Shown here in pieces: positions 13,301 through 24,200 of a stretch of DNA of 64,000 nucleotides. The translations under genes and the position numbers were made by a program. The notes beneath the pieces were generated by a model. It saw nothing but the letters and a program-made list of their open reading frames with translations, had not been told where the DNA came from and made no database searches. How positions within the stretch are numbered: position 1 is the first letter of the stretch; every line of letters begins with the position of its first letter. Source of the stretch: Bugula neritina. Its lineage: Eukaryota > Bryozoa > Gymnolaemata > Cheilostomatida > Bugulidae. The DNA lies in the NCBI GenBank assembly GCA_964035545.1, contig OZ037769.1, positions 12,390,633 through 12,454,632 on the forward strand, written 5' to 3'.

Positions 13301-14608
13301 ACACTCTACATCTAACAATAAACATAGATTAGCACACTCTACATCTAACAATAAACATAGATTAGCACACTCCATCAGTCTATACTCACCAGCAAATGTG
13401 TCTAGACTCTGTTCACTAGATAAACTGCCCACAGAAGCTGTACTCATTGCATCATCCATATGATCTGAGGCTAAAGGGGGACCGGCCCCTTCTGCTTCCA
13501 CTTTCCCTGTGAGAACAACACCAACATACAACTACTGTAACTAGCATAAGCTGAGTTAGCTACTGAAAGAGAAGCAAACCTAAAGGAGGATTCTTCTATT
13601 TTACCAAGATTGAAGTTGCAAGCTGTTGCAGTAAAACTATTTATTCTATTGAGAATTGAAACAATAACTGATGGCAAATGCTTTCAGATGGAGCTCATGA
13701 AATACGACAAGCTTCAACTACATCTACATTTCCCCCATCAAAATGTTATTGGAAATCTGATTCATAAGCTTTCAACATCTGTATAAAAATCACTTTGTGC
13801 TGAAAACCTCATTTGCTCATTAAAATGTAATAAACTACCCTTGACAACTTTCAGTTTATTAGAAATATACTAATATTGATGGATTGCTTATAGTTTGAGT
13901 CAAAGTTTTTGTAACAGCAACAAAAATGTTTAGACATGACCTGAAAATTTAAGAAATTAAAGCTCCTTAATTCCAATTAGGGAGCTTTTGCATAATATAT
14001 TCTAAAAACCTAAAAGTACAAATTTGAATTCATTGTAAAGAATTTTGAACTCGGTATATCTGATATTCATTTTATTAAAAACAATTTACAACTAAATTAG
14101 ACTTAGGCTAAACATTCTAACAGCATATATATTTAATACACATTTTCAGCTACTTTACTACAAATCTGTGTAGAATGTAGAATATCTGTAGAAATGAATA
14201 TGAATTTATTTTCTATTGTGGCAAAAACTACAATTTTTATAACTCTAATGTTGCTAATACTTCCAGTGGAAAAGAATGACCAGGGAAGGCTTTTCCTTCT
14301 GCAGCATGAGAAATATAGACAAAAGCCACAGTTTGTGCATATGGCAATAAAACTCCCATTGAACCAACTTTTAAATTTTACAATATTAAACTATATGTAC
14401 TTATTGATCGACACTATTACCAGGTCCCATATATAAAAAAACCAAATTTTTTTATTTCAGTGTCTGAGTTGAAAGCAGTATGCTGCAAAATTTAAACTAT
14501 GATAACAATTAGCCAAGTTCTGAAGCCATATGCACACATATTTTTTTTCAGAAACGAAAGCATTTTGACAGATGTACACTCACCTCTTTTTCGAGTCTTC
14601 TTAGGCAT
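7350..14608 (-). CDS. IFRD1: Interferon-related developmental regulator (IFRD1/IFRD2-like)
   Basis: Coding exons, in transcript order: 14584-14608 (start MPKKTRKR), 13390-13506, 12834-12924, 12376-12488, 11649-11806, 11104-11154, about 10660-10901, 10165-10261, about 8700-8834, about 8322-8434, 8003-8089, 7350-7436. Roughly 440 residues, near the vertebrate length. Family landmarks in order: acidic/Ser N-terminus; VTVTDALERSLKRG; SASALMLLSVQLGL; VGLCGFICANDIH; STLESIFVKSYLKGDK; VRIAGGEAISLLYELARE; DRKQQRSSFRDILHYIE; KFGNESVYIDSW; LGSGMNSHLKGNVLLRDIFG; and a basic tail LYNQAVFKART...KLRDKR. In animals IFRD proteins are HEAT/ARM-like co-regulators or translation-associated factors. Two junctions are uncertain: the 3' end of exon 7 has several GT choices, and exon 9 to 10 needs a donor slightly beyond 8700 to keep phase. 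The symbol stands for the family; 1 versus 2 is undecided. Confidence 0.93.
7422..7680. repeat. 29-base minisatellite made of the last IFRD intron-exon junction
   Basis: Nine head-to-tail 29-base units start at 7422, 7451, 7480, 7509, 7538, 7567, 7596, 7625 and 7654. On the minus strand each carries TTTTAGAGACTGYATAATCA. That is the 3' splice site TTTTAG plus the first codons (AGA CTG TAT AAT CAG) of the final IFRD exon. The unit nearest the gene end is the one that continues into coding sequence. Confidence 0.9.
9425..9600 (+). mobile_element. Possible degenerate tRNA-derived SINE head
   Basis: GTGGTGTAGTAGTTAAG resembles a box A, and a GGTCAGAAATTCAATTTGG stretch follows at box B distance. 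It sits in an IFRD intron (between exons 8 and 9), upstream of the family B tail at 9915-10035, and may be its displaced head. Weak. Confidence 0.3.
9915..10035 (+). mobile_element. SINE family B, 3' fragment
   Basis: Matches the tail of the 602-800 element in reverse orientation: GCTCTTGTGCCCCATCTGAA, then AAGTCCTTAGCTGGC (shared with 27117-27300) and CATCAGGGGTTCTCACAGGG. No recognisable tRNA head immediately upstream. Confidence 0.55.
11225..11470. repeat. TATAG/TACAG pentanucleotide microsatellite
   Basis: Runs of GTATA and variants (GTACAGTATA) in the IFRD intron between exons 5 and 6; no coding content. Confidence 0.9.
11818..11912. repeat. Minisatellite, ACCATCATATAATATACCA type
   Basis: Four to five imperfect copies of about 20 bases, starting about 12 bases upstream (in transcript sense) of the acceptor of IFRD exon 5 (exon first base 11806). 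Confidence 0.8.
13268..13374. repeat. 33-base minisatellite beside an IFRD 5' splice site
   Basis: Three full 33-base units starting at 13268, 13301 and 13334, plus a partial one at 13367, containing CATCTAACAATAAACATAG. The array lies about 15 bases inside the intron from the exon 2 donor at 13389. The minus-strand frame reads through it as an ECANLCLLLD repeat because the unit is a multiple of three. Confidence 0.85.
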
Positions 14609-16974
14609 TATTATTGCAGACACAGTATTAGGTTAGAAAACTCTAAAAAAGAATGATGAACATTTACCTTTAGCAGTAAAACAACCCTGCCCTGTGTTTT
14701 AGTTTTCAATTCCTAGTTTCAAGTTGTTAAGGTCTTGTCAATTTCAGCTCTTAAGTTTCATAAATCAGTGGTTCAAGTTAGATGGTGCACAGTACTTCCA
14801 CCACAACATCCAATTGCATATGATAGCACGTGTGAAAGGAGTGATTTGAGTGGTTTGACTTTAGGCATGTGAAAAAGCTCCATTAAATGTTAAAAGCCAA
14901 AACAGACATGTTATAGCCATTGTCATTAAACACCCGAATAGCTTTGAAAATGAGCAGTTTTACTTTTAAATGCTTATGTGTGTTAATTATGCGTATTTTA
15001 TTTGTAATAGTATGTAAAGTTTAATAAAAATTATTTTCAACAAATGAGTATCAACATAAGTTATTTTTTTGTAAAAACTTCAACAATAAACTAATTTATG
15101 CTTGTACAGATACAACACACAAGTGATTATTTTTGTGTTTTATTTGTAAAGCCAACAGTTTTTATTTTTTCAAGCTTATTTTGCCTTAAAAGTGATTGAA
15201 ATTACAGCCCAAAAAAATTCAAACAAGCTTCACTTGTGCAAAAGGGTACATCACTGCTTTTTCCCAGCATCCTAATTTAAAGAACTTATAAAAAAACTCG
15301 AGTCTATAGCATCTTAGGCATCAAAATTAGTGGTAACTTTTTAAGGGTATCCCCCCCCTTTTCCAGACTTTGACCACTATTTATAACTAGAACTGCAAGT
15401 AATGAAGTATCAGTACAAGTGATGATCACATGTTACGGAGTCAGTCAATGAAAGTTAGTATGAACAAGTTTAACCACAATGTTTATTTAAGAAGAAGATG
15501 CAATTGCAAGGGTAAAAAACAAGTTAGATGTTGAAAGTTTCTTAGCTTATGCCACAGTTTGAGCTTCAGTTTGAATTAAGATTAAAAATCAGAATGAGGC
15601 TCAGGCTGAGAGTGTTGAAAAGCTAAAGTCGATAGTGAAACTGTAAAACTAGATGACTAAAAGTAAAATTAAGAGCGAGACTAAAACATCATACAAACTT
15701 AAAGACTGAAAGAGAAATCGTGATCATCACTAATAGTAATGACTAAGAGTAAGTTACTGACTGAGTCTGAGCCATGTAATTGTATACTAATAACTATAAG
15801 TATTAAGTATTAACAATAACTTATAGTTATTGACTTATTGTTAAACTTAATCGTTAATCATAATTATAATCATAATCATTCACAGTCACTATCATATCCA
15901 TTATCATAATCATAATGATAATGCTGATGTTATACTTGTAAATGTATAACACTTGTAGTTGTACAAAATTAATAATAAACTGAAAGTTATAAACTTAAAG
16001 TTCAAGTTTAACTTTTAGTTTTAACGTTTTAACTTTAACTTTAAGTAACACTGAAAGATGGAAACAAAAGGTAGTTTTGTGTTGGTTAATGATATACTAT
16101 GCGTACAGTTATACTTATTAATCATAGCAATAGATTCTGTCAAGTTTAATTCTAACAGTAATAGTAAAAACGTAATACTAATAGTAATACTAATAGTAAT
16201 ACAAATTGAAATAATTATGATCATTAATCTCAATCTGAACGTGGTAGATACCCATCACTATGCGTGCGCGAACTACCCGTGGTTAACAATGATAAACACG
16301 GGAAAATTCTCTAATATTTCGTATAAATATTTTGAAGAGATCATTGACATGATTGCATTACTTGTGGCAATAATTGCAACATCAGAGCCTAGTGCGTAAG
16401 CTGGAAAAAACTATCGGTGCAAGTTTGGAGTTGTTTTTCTTATTTAGAAAACAACTGTGCTTCAGATATTCATGGCCCTATACACCATACCGAGTGCTAT
16501 CCTTAGAATTTAGACACCAATAATAATATTACAGAGTATAGACTACAGTCCTAACAGATGTTATATGTTATTTCAATGGCTGTAGACATTATTCCTTGCC
16601 TGATGCAATCTACTTTTCTTTTCTTAAAGCTCTCAAAACAGTTTTGGCTATTATAAATTTAAGTTATGGCAATATGTATATTATATCCTTATTTATACAT
16701 ATGAATAACTAGATACACTTGCATTACAATTAATTTTGTATCTTTAAGATCAATTTATAAAAAAAGATTGAAAACTCAAGCCTGCAGACAATGCAATGAC
16801 ACAATGATCACAATGGCACATTTTTGCATTTGTTACAAAATCAATCAATTGTTTGTTACAACATATCATTAAATTTCATAAAACATCAACTTTTTAAAAA
16901 TAACATGAGAGTTGTTTTACTTTTAACATTAATTAATGCTAATATAGTATTTACTAGAATTTACAAGTAAATTA

Positions 16975-18290
16975 CTATAGGGGTAATGGGGGGGGAGACA
17001 ACGGTCATAGGGGTACAAAAAGTCGGTCAAATTGTGAAAGAACTTATTGACTTAGAGTTGCATGGGATTTTTTTTAATAAAAGGGTATTGACATAATTAT
17101 TCAGTCATTGTAGTTTCAACACTTGCGAAGCATACATATTGAAGAGACAAGTCATTAACTGTTTTTACCTACTTTTTGTAAATTTTTTAAGATGTCATTA
17201 AAGCTTTATAACTTTTTACACTCAAAGGTAACAAGCCTAGATTTTACTAATACTGTTGTCATTGCTTGTCTCTACATTGCTTAACTAGTATAATAGCAAA
17301 CTCTAAAATAAATTTTTCTTGAGCCACATTTATTTTCAACCTGGCCACACGGGTACAATGGGCCACGCTGATCAGGGCACAATGGGCCACCTGATCATTG
17401 CACCCTGATCACTGTTATTAGTTTGTTTGCCCAAAAAGTTAAATGAAATGTTAATAAAATCTATAGATATAGCCATTTCTGACCTTTTTGTAAAATATCA
17501 AAAACATCATGGTAAGACTACCAAACTACAAGGTGAAGCTCTCCTAATAGGCCTATATACATCTGGTGTGGTTATAGCTTTGCCATTTTATATACATCAC
17601 ACAAAACACTTTGCTGTTGCTACTAGTGGATAGTCATATAATATTCATTACAATACATTATCATCATTGAGGGAATATACATGTATTTGACTAAAATAAA
17701 TTCTGATTTGCTCATTTCCTCCCTACATCCCCTTCCGCATTCCAGTCACAAACCTCAGTCATGCACCTTAGCTTTTCATAGAAAAAAGTCCACCTGGAAT
17801 TTTGTGGTACATGTTACTAAAGTTTTTTCAGATGAAAGCTCCTGTGAAGTGGAAATAGAAAAACATTTTTAGTTCTAAACAGTAATAATAATGGTACAGT
17901 AGAAATGAGTGATGTGCGTTTAATTTTGCCTCTCCCTGCTATCTGTGGTGGTACAAACTGTACAGCTAAAACATGATTTTTGCTGTAGATCTAAAAGAGT
18001 ATTTTTATTTATTTGTGTATATTAAATAAATAAAGATCAGATGCAACCAAATCAGCAAAGTTTCAATATAATAATTGTTGTGTCCCACCCAGTGGCCCAT
18101 TGTACCCCGGTACTGGGGCACAATGGGTAGAAACAACCAACTGATACCTATAATAGACAACTGGTGTAGCATTTAGACTAGAGATTATTGAACCAGTAAC
18201 TTGAAAAACAGACGAATGAGAGCAAAAAATTTAAAAATCGACCCTTTGTGCCCCCCCCCGCCCTGTCACCCCTACTCTAAAACAAAATAC
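16975..18290. mobile_element. Decayed DNA transposon, Tigger/pogo-like
   Basis: Inverted ends: TAGGGGTAATGGGGGGGG at the left and, reverse-complemented, TAGGGGTGACAGGGCGGGGG at the right. An inner inverted pair repeats GGGTACAATGGGCCAC (about 17350) and its complement (about 18085-18130). Between them, plus-strand fragments survive. 17681-17872 contains HPLPHSSHKPQSCTL, which resembles the LPPHSSHKLQPLD block after the DDE core of CENP-B/Tigger transposases. 17427-17633 is a second fragment without a clear match. There are many stops, so it is inactive. Boundaries and family are tentative. Confidence 0.45.
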
Positions 18291-19095
18291 TCATTCCAGC
18301 AAGCTGCAAGCATGCATATAAATTATAACATTAAGTTTTCCAAAAGCAAGAAGAGAGTTATATATAATTTATAGGCAAGCTACAAGAAAACATTTGATTG
18401 ATATATTAGTGTATTACAGATCAGATAATCTTGATGCATAATTATTTTTCTAAATACTATAAAACATTAGATTGAGCTCTGATCTATTGATGATTGGCAC
18501 GCATCCGTCAGAGATGACCATATATGGTGTCTTTAATTGAAGATCTCATCAGGAGCATCTTGAGTGGTCCCAACACTGATCAAGAACTTCTTTTACTGCC
18601 AAAGGAAATACATCTGTGGGTATTTTAAGGGGCACACTTTGCCAAAAGAATAATTGCAGTGCCAAGTAATTTCAAGACAGCTAGAGAGCTCAAGTGATAT
18701 GCTTTTAGCTCATCTTCTTGCTTTTTATAAATGAGGAGACAAATCCTGAAAACTTTGCTCTACTCATGATGCGCACATGTATACAAAGCCTAAACTATAT
18801 ACTGTTACTTTATTGCAAATTAGTATATACAGCTTTATTAATTTTGCTTAAACCTTCTATTAATTTTGTACACTTGGGCATTTTTATGAAAAAAGACAGT
18901 TAATCTTGATACAAACCATACGTGTGCTGTATCATATAATGAATTAATGACTGTTGTTTACTTCCATTAAAAGATGTGAACATAGTACTAAAGCTGACAT
19001 ACTTTTCTGCAACTATTCATTTAATACATTAATTAAAACTCATTAATGCCTCAAACAGCATACCTGCACTTGACTTAATACATTCCCAAGCTGAT

Positions 19096-19281
19096 CGCAC
19101 AGTCTATATGTCAGGTACACAGTCTATATCTCAGGTACACAGTCTATATCTCAGGTACACAGTCTATATCTCAGGTACACAGTCTATATCTCAGGTACAC
19201 AGTCTATATCTCAGGTACACAGCCTATATCTCAGGTACACAGTTTATATCTCAGGTACACAGTCTATATCTCAGGTATACA
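19096..19281. repeat. 20-base minisatellite, CACAGTCTATATCTCAGGTA
   Basis: Nine near-identical tandem units in gene-free sequence. Every unit carries CAG/GTA, a 5' splice-site-like string. The overlapping open frame (SGTQSISQ repeat) is a product of the array. Confidence 0.9.
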
Positions 19282-21271
19282 GGAGCACTGTACAGAGAAT
19301 GTCTCAAGTTGCAGCAACTTGTAGTTTCTAATGTGACTTCTACTAGTATTACGAGAAATCGAGAAAAGCCTGTCTTCAAAGTTAGAAATGTAGCAAAAGA
19401 AGTTATTTTCTCCTGAAAATTTCAAGCCACGCCCCAAACAGAATATTATTAAGAAACTTAAAGGACTTGAGCTATCTTCATTTCTCAACTACTGCACCTA
19501 AATGAGCATTAAACTCTCCGCCATACTAAGATTTTAGATATGGATTCATTGATAACTGTATCTTGGCTCAATTTTCATAGCATTTGATGGAGCTGCAGTG
19601 ACCTATAGCATTGGATTCAGAGCATGAAAAGGTGATTTTCACACTGAGTGGACATGCTGAATGGAGAAAGAGTGTATAAACAGTTTAATCTTTGCACACA
19701 CTTGTAACAGTGTGAAATATGATCCTATACACACAACAAAACACAATGCTCTTTGTATGTTATTATGAGAGTTGACAATGCATAGCCTCTTCAGTGCTAA
19801 TCTCTTGCAGTCTGAGTCGAATGTTATTATGAGCATGCCGCATGTGCAGAGGGGTAAGTAGTCACACTATAACTTACATGTATGTGTACTTGATACTAAT
19901 AAGTAAGTTATTTTAAACTATTCTATAGTAGCCTATACATAGTACATACATGCACTTTTATGTTAATATGGGTACACTTACACATGGACAGAAAACTGTA
20001 GAAAACTTGTAGTACTAAAACTTAAAAATGCATTAATACTCATTCTAAGCCATGTTAGAGTATTCTAGTACATAAATTACATTAATGAGTTATGGCGTAT
20101 AGAAATTATTACCATATGGTAGATATTAAAATGAATATTTATATAAATGTTAGTATATATATTTTACAAGCATAGCATTTAGTATTGTGCAACATGCTAT
20201 GATTTTTTCACATATAGTTATATATTATTAGATATTATTATATGCTGCCTCATAATGCACTCTGTAAAGTTGTATTATATATCAAGTATCCAAAATGTGG
20301 TGGTTGTATAATCTATATTTATATACGTGGTGGTTTTAAGGTATACATTTATATGTGATATAAAGCTATACTTTATAAGATTTATCAGAATCTGCAGTTA
20401 CTTTGAAATTGCTAAAGTCAGCAATAATTTGTAATTTTGAAAATAGGAAAATTCGAGGTAGAAGTGCAGTTTAGAAAAACTGCTACTATATTATAACTTA
20501 TATATATATTAGAAACATTAGTCAACCTTTTGACTTGTGCATATACTGGCTGCCCAGAATATATTCATATCTCAATTACCAGTTTTCCATTTCCTTCTAT
20601 ACATACTATTGTCCCATGAATGAGTTTTATTTGTGAAACAAACTTTCGGAATATTTTGTACCTTTGATATATACCAGTCTACACTGTACCTACTAGCTGT
20701 TATGCATTCGAGTATAAGAGATTCTTGCATGTTTGTTTTACATTCAAATGACTCCCAATCTCTATGCTAACCATTAACTACTGTTACTATATAACATTTA
20801 CAATATAAATTAAGTATTGTCTAATATGAATGATCGCAATGTGAAGGCACAACACAGGTAGATGAAGTAATTCAGAGATCACGAAAGTCAACGATTACAT
20901 TAATTTTAGCCCCAGTTCTTCAATTTATTTCACTCTAAGATCAGAGGGTGTACTCTAATCCTATGATATACTATGGTGTTTGGGATCTTAGCTTTTCACG
21001 GTTCAGCAGGTACTTTATGCACAATAGTTATACACTGACTGTTGTTTTACCATTGACATGCGTGGAGTTGACAAGCAGTTGGTGGTGCCAGGTGGTAGTA
21101 GTAGTACTAGGAGTAGTAGTAGCAGTACTAGGAGTTGTGGTAGTGCAGAGATAGCAAGTGACTCTGCCAGTATCAGTGCTGATTCCATTGTTTCCTTTCT
21201 AGTAGGTAGCAGCTGATTCAAATGGAGTCAATGAAACTAAGAAGAACATAAATATAATCGATATCTGAAAA

Positions 21272-24200
21272 ATGAAGAGAATTACTGGAATGATGACAAA
21301 CGTAAGTCTTAGACTTTTCTGGCTTTTCTACTGTATACTTAAGATTTATGTACCAAAAAAACGGAGAAAAAGATATTTGCAGTTCCTAAAAATTTAAAAG
21401 AGTTTTCGTTGAAATCTAATCAGCCATGTTGAATCAATGTTTTGTTATAATTTTCAAATGTAAAAGTGTTCGGTATTATTTTCAAATCTGAATTAACATT
21501 TTCATTGTCAGTTACAACAAACCTGCTATATGTGCTACAAAATAGCATTGCTGCGTTTCAGGCTATCTATTTATAGAAATGTGGAATTGCTACTAGCTAA
21601 ACCAATATATCCTGCTAGTCATATAATGATATATACTAACAGTAACACAAAATGTTATTTAATAGATTTTGTTGAACAGACTGATTATATACATTTGTGA
21701 GTTAGAAACAAATAAAAACAATTTAATCAATTCAACTGCATAAGCAATACATCACAGGGCCTGATTTATATATTTCACATTCTTCATATTTACATTAGAA
21801 AATTTAAATACCTTCAAATCTGCCCAAAGAATAATCTATTTTGCAGCTTAGCCTATAGCTGTGTGTAATAGCAACATGTAGCTCTGTGTAACAGTAACAA
21901 CATGTAGCTGTGTGTAGTAACAACATGTAGCTGTGTGTAGTCACAACATGTAGCTGTGTGTATAGTAACATGTAGCTGTGTGTATAGTAACAGCAGCAGC
22001 TGATAGTAATAGATAATAATGATAGGCTGATTATCTTTACAACTTGAGCTATAACTATTGCTATTTCAGAACTAAGTGTAAATTGCTTTTATAATTAAAG
22101 TTGAAGATCTTCTCCTATTTGGTTAGACGTACAAGCACATAAAGGTTATGATTATAATACATTAGATATTCTAATGTTAAGATACAGTAGCAACAGTTGC
22201 AATAATCTTGATCATCATTAAACTTTTGCTTAAATGCGTTTTAATCTAAGTTTTAATTATTTTATATGTTCTTATAATGCTTATTTGCTAAGCAACACTT
22301 TGGTTTTTCTTTAAATAGCTTAGTAGCAGTGTTTATCAGATATCAGTTATCAAATGTAGTTAATCTGCAATAACTGATTGCTAAAATCATTAAAATACAG
22401 CATTTACATTTAATTTGTGAAAGTTATAGGAATCAATTTTCGTCCTTACTAATGATAAATGTTGCACTGGTAGTATTAGTAGTAATAATACTCCAAGTAC
22501 TACAAAGCATATCATTGATACTAACATTGAAATATTATCTTCTTTGGGCATGAAGTATTACATGAAACCTTCTTTTCTTACAAATTGAATGAAGACAACA
22601 TTGTAAATTGTATTTTATTGTTTGTAATATATAATCTGTTGACTTTTACGGTAGCATGATAAACTTTTTAACTTTTGTAGATAGCTTTCATACTTGCAAC
22701 ACTTGTACTGTCAGCCAGTGCTATAGAACTGAGAGGGGAGTCGAGTATGGTGTACCCGTGGGTTGTGGTAATACTGGTGCTAATAGTAATAGGACTGCTA
22801 ACAGTACTCCTGGTGGAAATAGTCATAGTATACAAAGTGGTGAGACTAGGAGGTGTACCGTGTAGGAGTATATGGTTGGGACAACTCCTACTCGTAGCCA
22901 TTACCCTCTCCTATCTCTCACTTATCACGTTTGTATTCAAACCCACAAGAGTGACGTGTAACATCATTAGATTCAGTATCGGTTTCTGTTACATCCTCAT
23001 GCAGTCGGTGCTACTTGTTAAGGTGCTACTCATACTCTCCCCTAAGACTCAAGCCGGGTTCCTCAAGCTAGGGCACCAGGTTCTCATTCTAGGCCTCATT
23101 ATATGTGTACAAGTCATTATTAACATAGAATGGCTGTTTCTAGAAGACAGTCAGTCTCCTCCTAGCCTGACAAACGACGCCCGCAGGTGTCAGCCCGTGC
23201 ATCTCAGTAAGTTCTTTTATGACATCATCGCTTCCTTTACTTACATATTCCTGGTTGGCTTGGTCATCGTGTCTATAACAGTCAAGACTTACACCACTAT
23301 GAGAAAAACAGATGAAAAGCCTAATGCTGAAGCTAAATGGATATTGATAACTTCATGCGTGACGTCTGCAGTGTGGTTAGTTTGGATAGCTGTTGGCGCT
23401 CTACTTCCTTTCCCAGAATCGGCTGTGGCTGCACTTGCTGTTGGATTGTGGGTAACGGCCACTATTACCCTCCTCATTATGTTTGTCCCTAAACTACATA
23501 AGCTGGCTACTCTCAAGGATGGAGGTAAGACAACTTCTATAGTTTTATATGAATAACTTCGCTAGACTTTTAGCAGCTGTGATGCTCTACTGATAGTAAA
23601 ATTTATTTATCTTTACTTGATAGTTATGAACAGAGCTGAGGATTTAAATTTTGAGAGTTATACTTACAAGGAAGAAAATGTTTTCTACAAATGGACTAGT
23701 ATTAGTTTAACTTTGCGAGTTAATTTAAGCCTCATAAGTTCCTCATAACAGAAATTATCCTGATGAGTTTTGTGTGACTGATCAAGTTGGGATTGTGCTG
23801 AGGCCTATTAACTTTGAAGTTAATCTTATAATCTTGTCATTGCTAATTAAAACCAACCTCTGTAATGATTTCCTGATTTCTGTTGTTAATTCCTGAGAGT
23901 AATTGAATTCCGGTTATAATCTGTGCAAGTATAACGCTAAGTACTATCTCATTTAGCCATGACTCATGCATGAATATGCAGATCTTGAGAACTGAGTCAT
24001 GATAATGAATGTGTTTGTGTGTAGCTAATTAATTTGTGACTTCATAATCTTCTAGCTGTTGTCAAGATACCTTTCATATATAAGTCACTTGAAATGGTCA
24101 ATTATTACATCTATGTATGTTCCACATGCAGACTCATTGTGATTTTAGTAAAAGCATTTATTCTAATACAGTACTCCCTTCCTATCTCACGGATCCATTT

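Larger units (their letters stand above)
14609..21271. other. Gene-free divergent region between IFRD and the GPRC5-like gene
   Basis: The two flanking genes are transcribed away from this 6.7 kb, so both promoters should be in it; I could not pick a convincing core promoter. It holds low-complexity A/T and GTTATAG/AATCATAAT sequence at 15.6-16.2 kb, the decayed transposon at 16975-18290, and the minisatellite at 19096-19281. Short open frames here show no family signal. Confidence 0.6.

Noticed and set aside
18480-18610. Stretch with less AT-rich sequence that might be a small RNA or SINE
   Set aside because: No box A/B, no inverted repeat and no second copy in the window.
22668-23516. Minus-strand frames antisense to the class C GPCR
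   Set aside because: Shadows of the GPRC5-like exon 22681-23524, which has seven clear TM segments on the plus strand.
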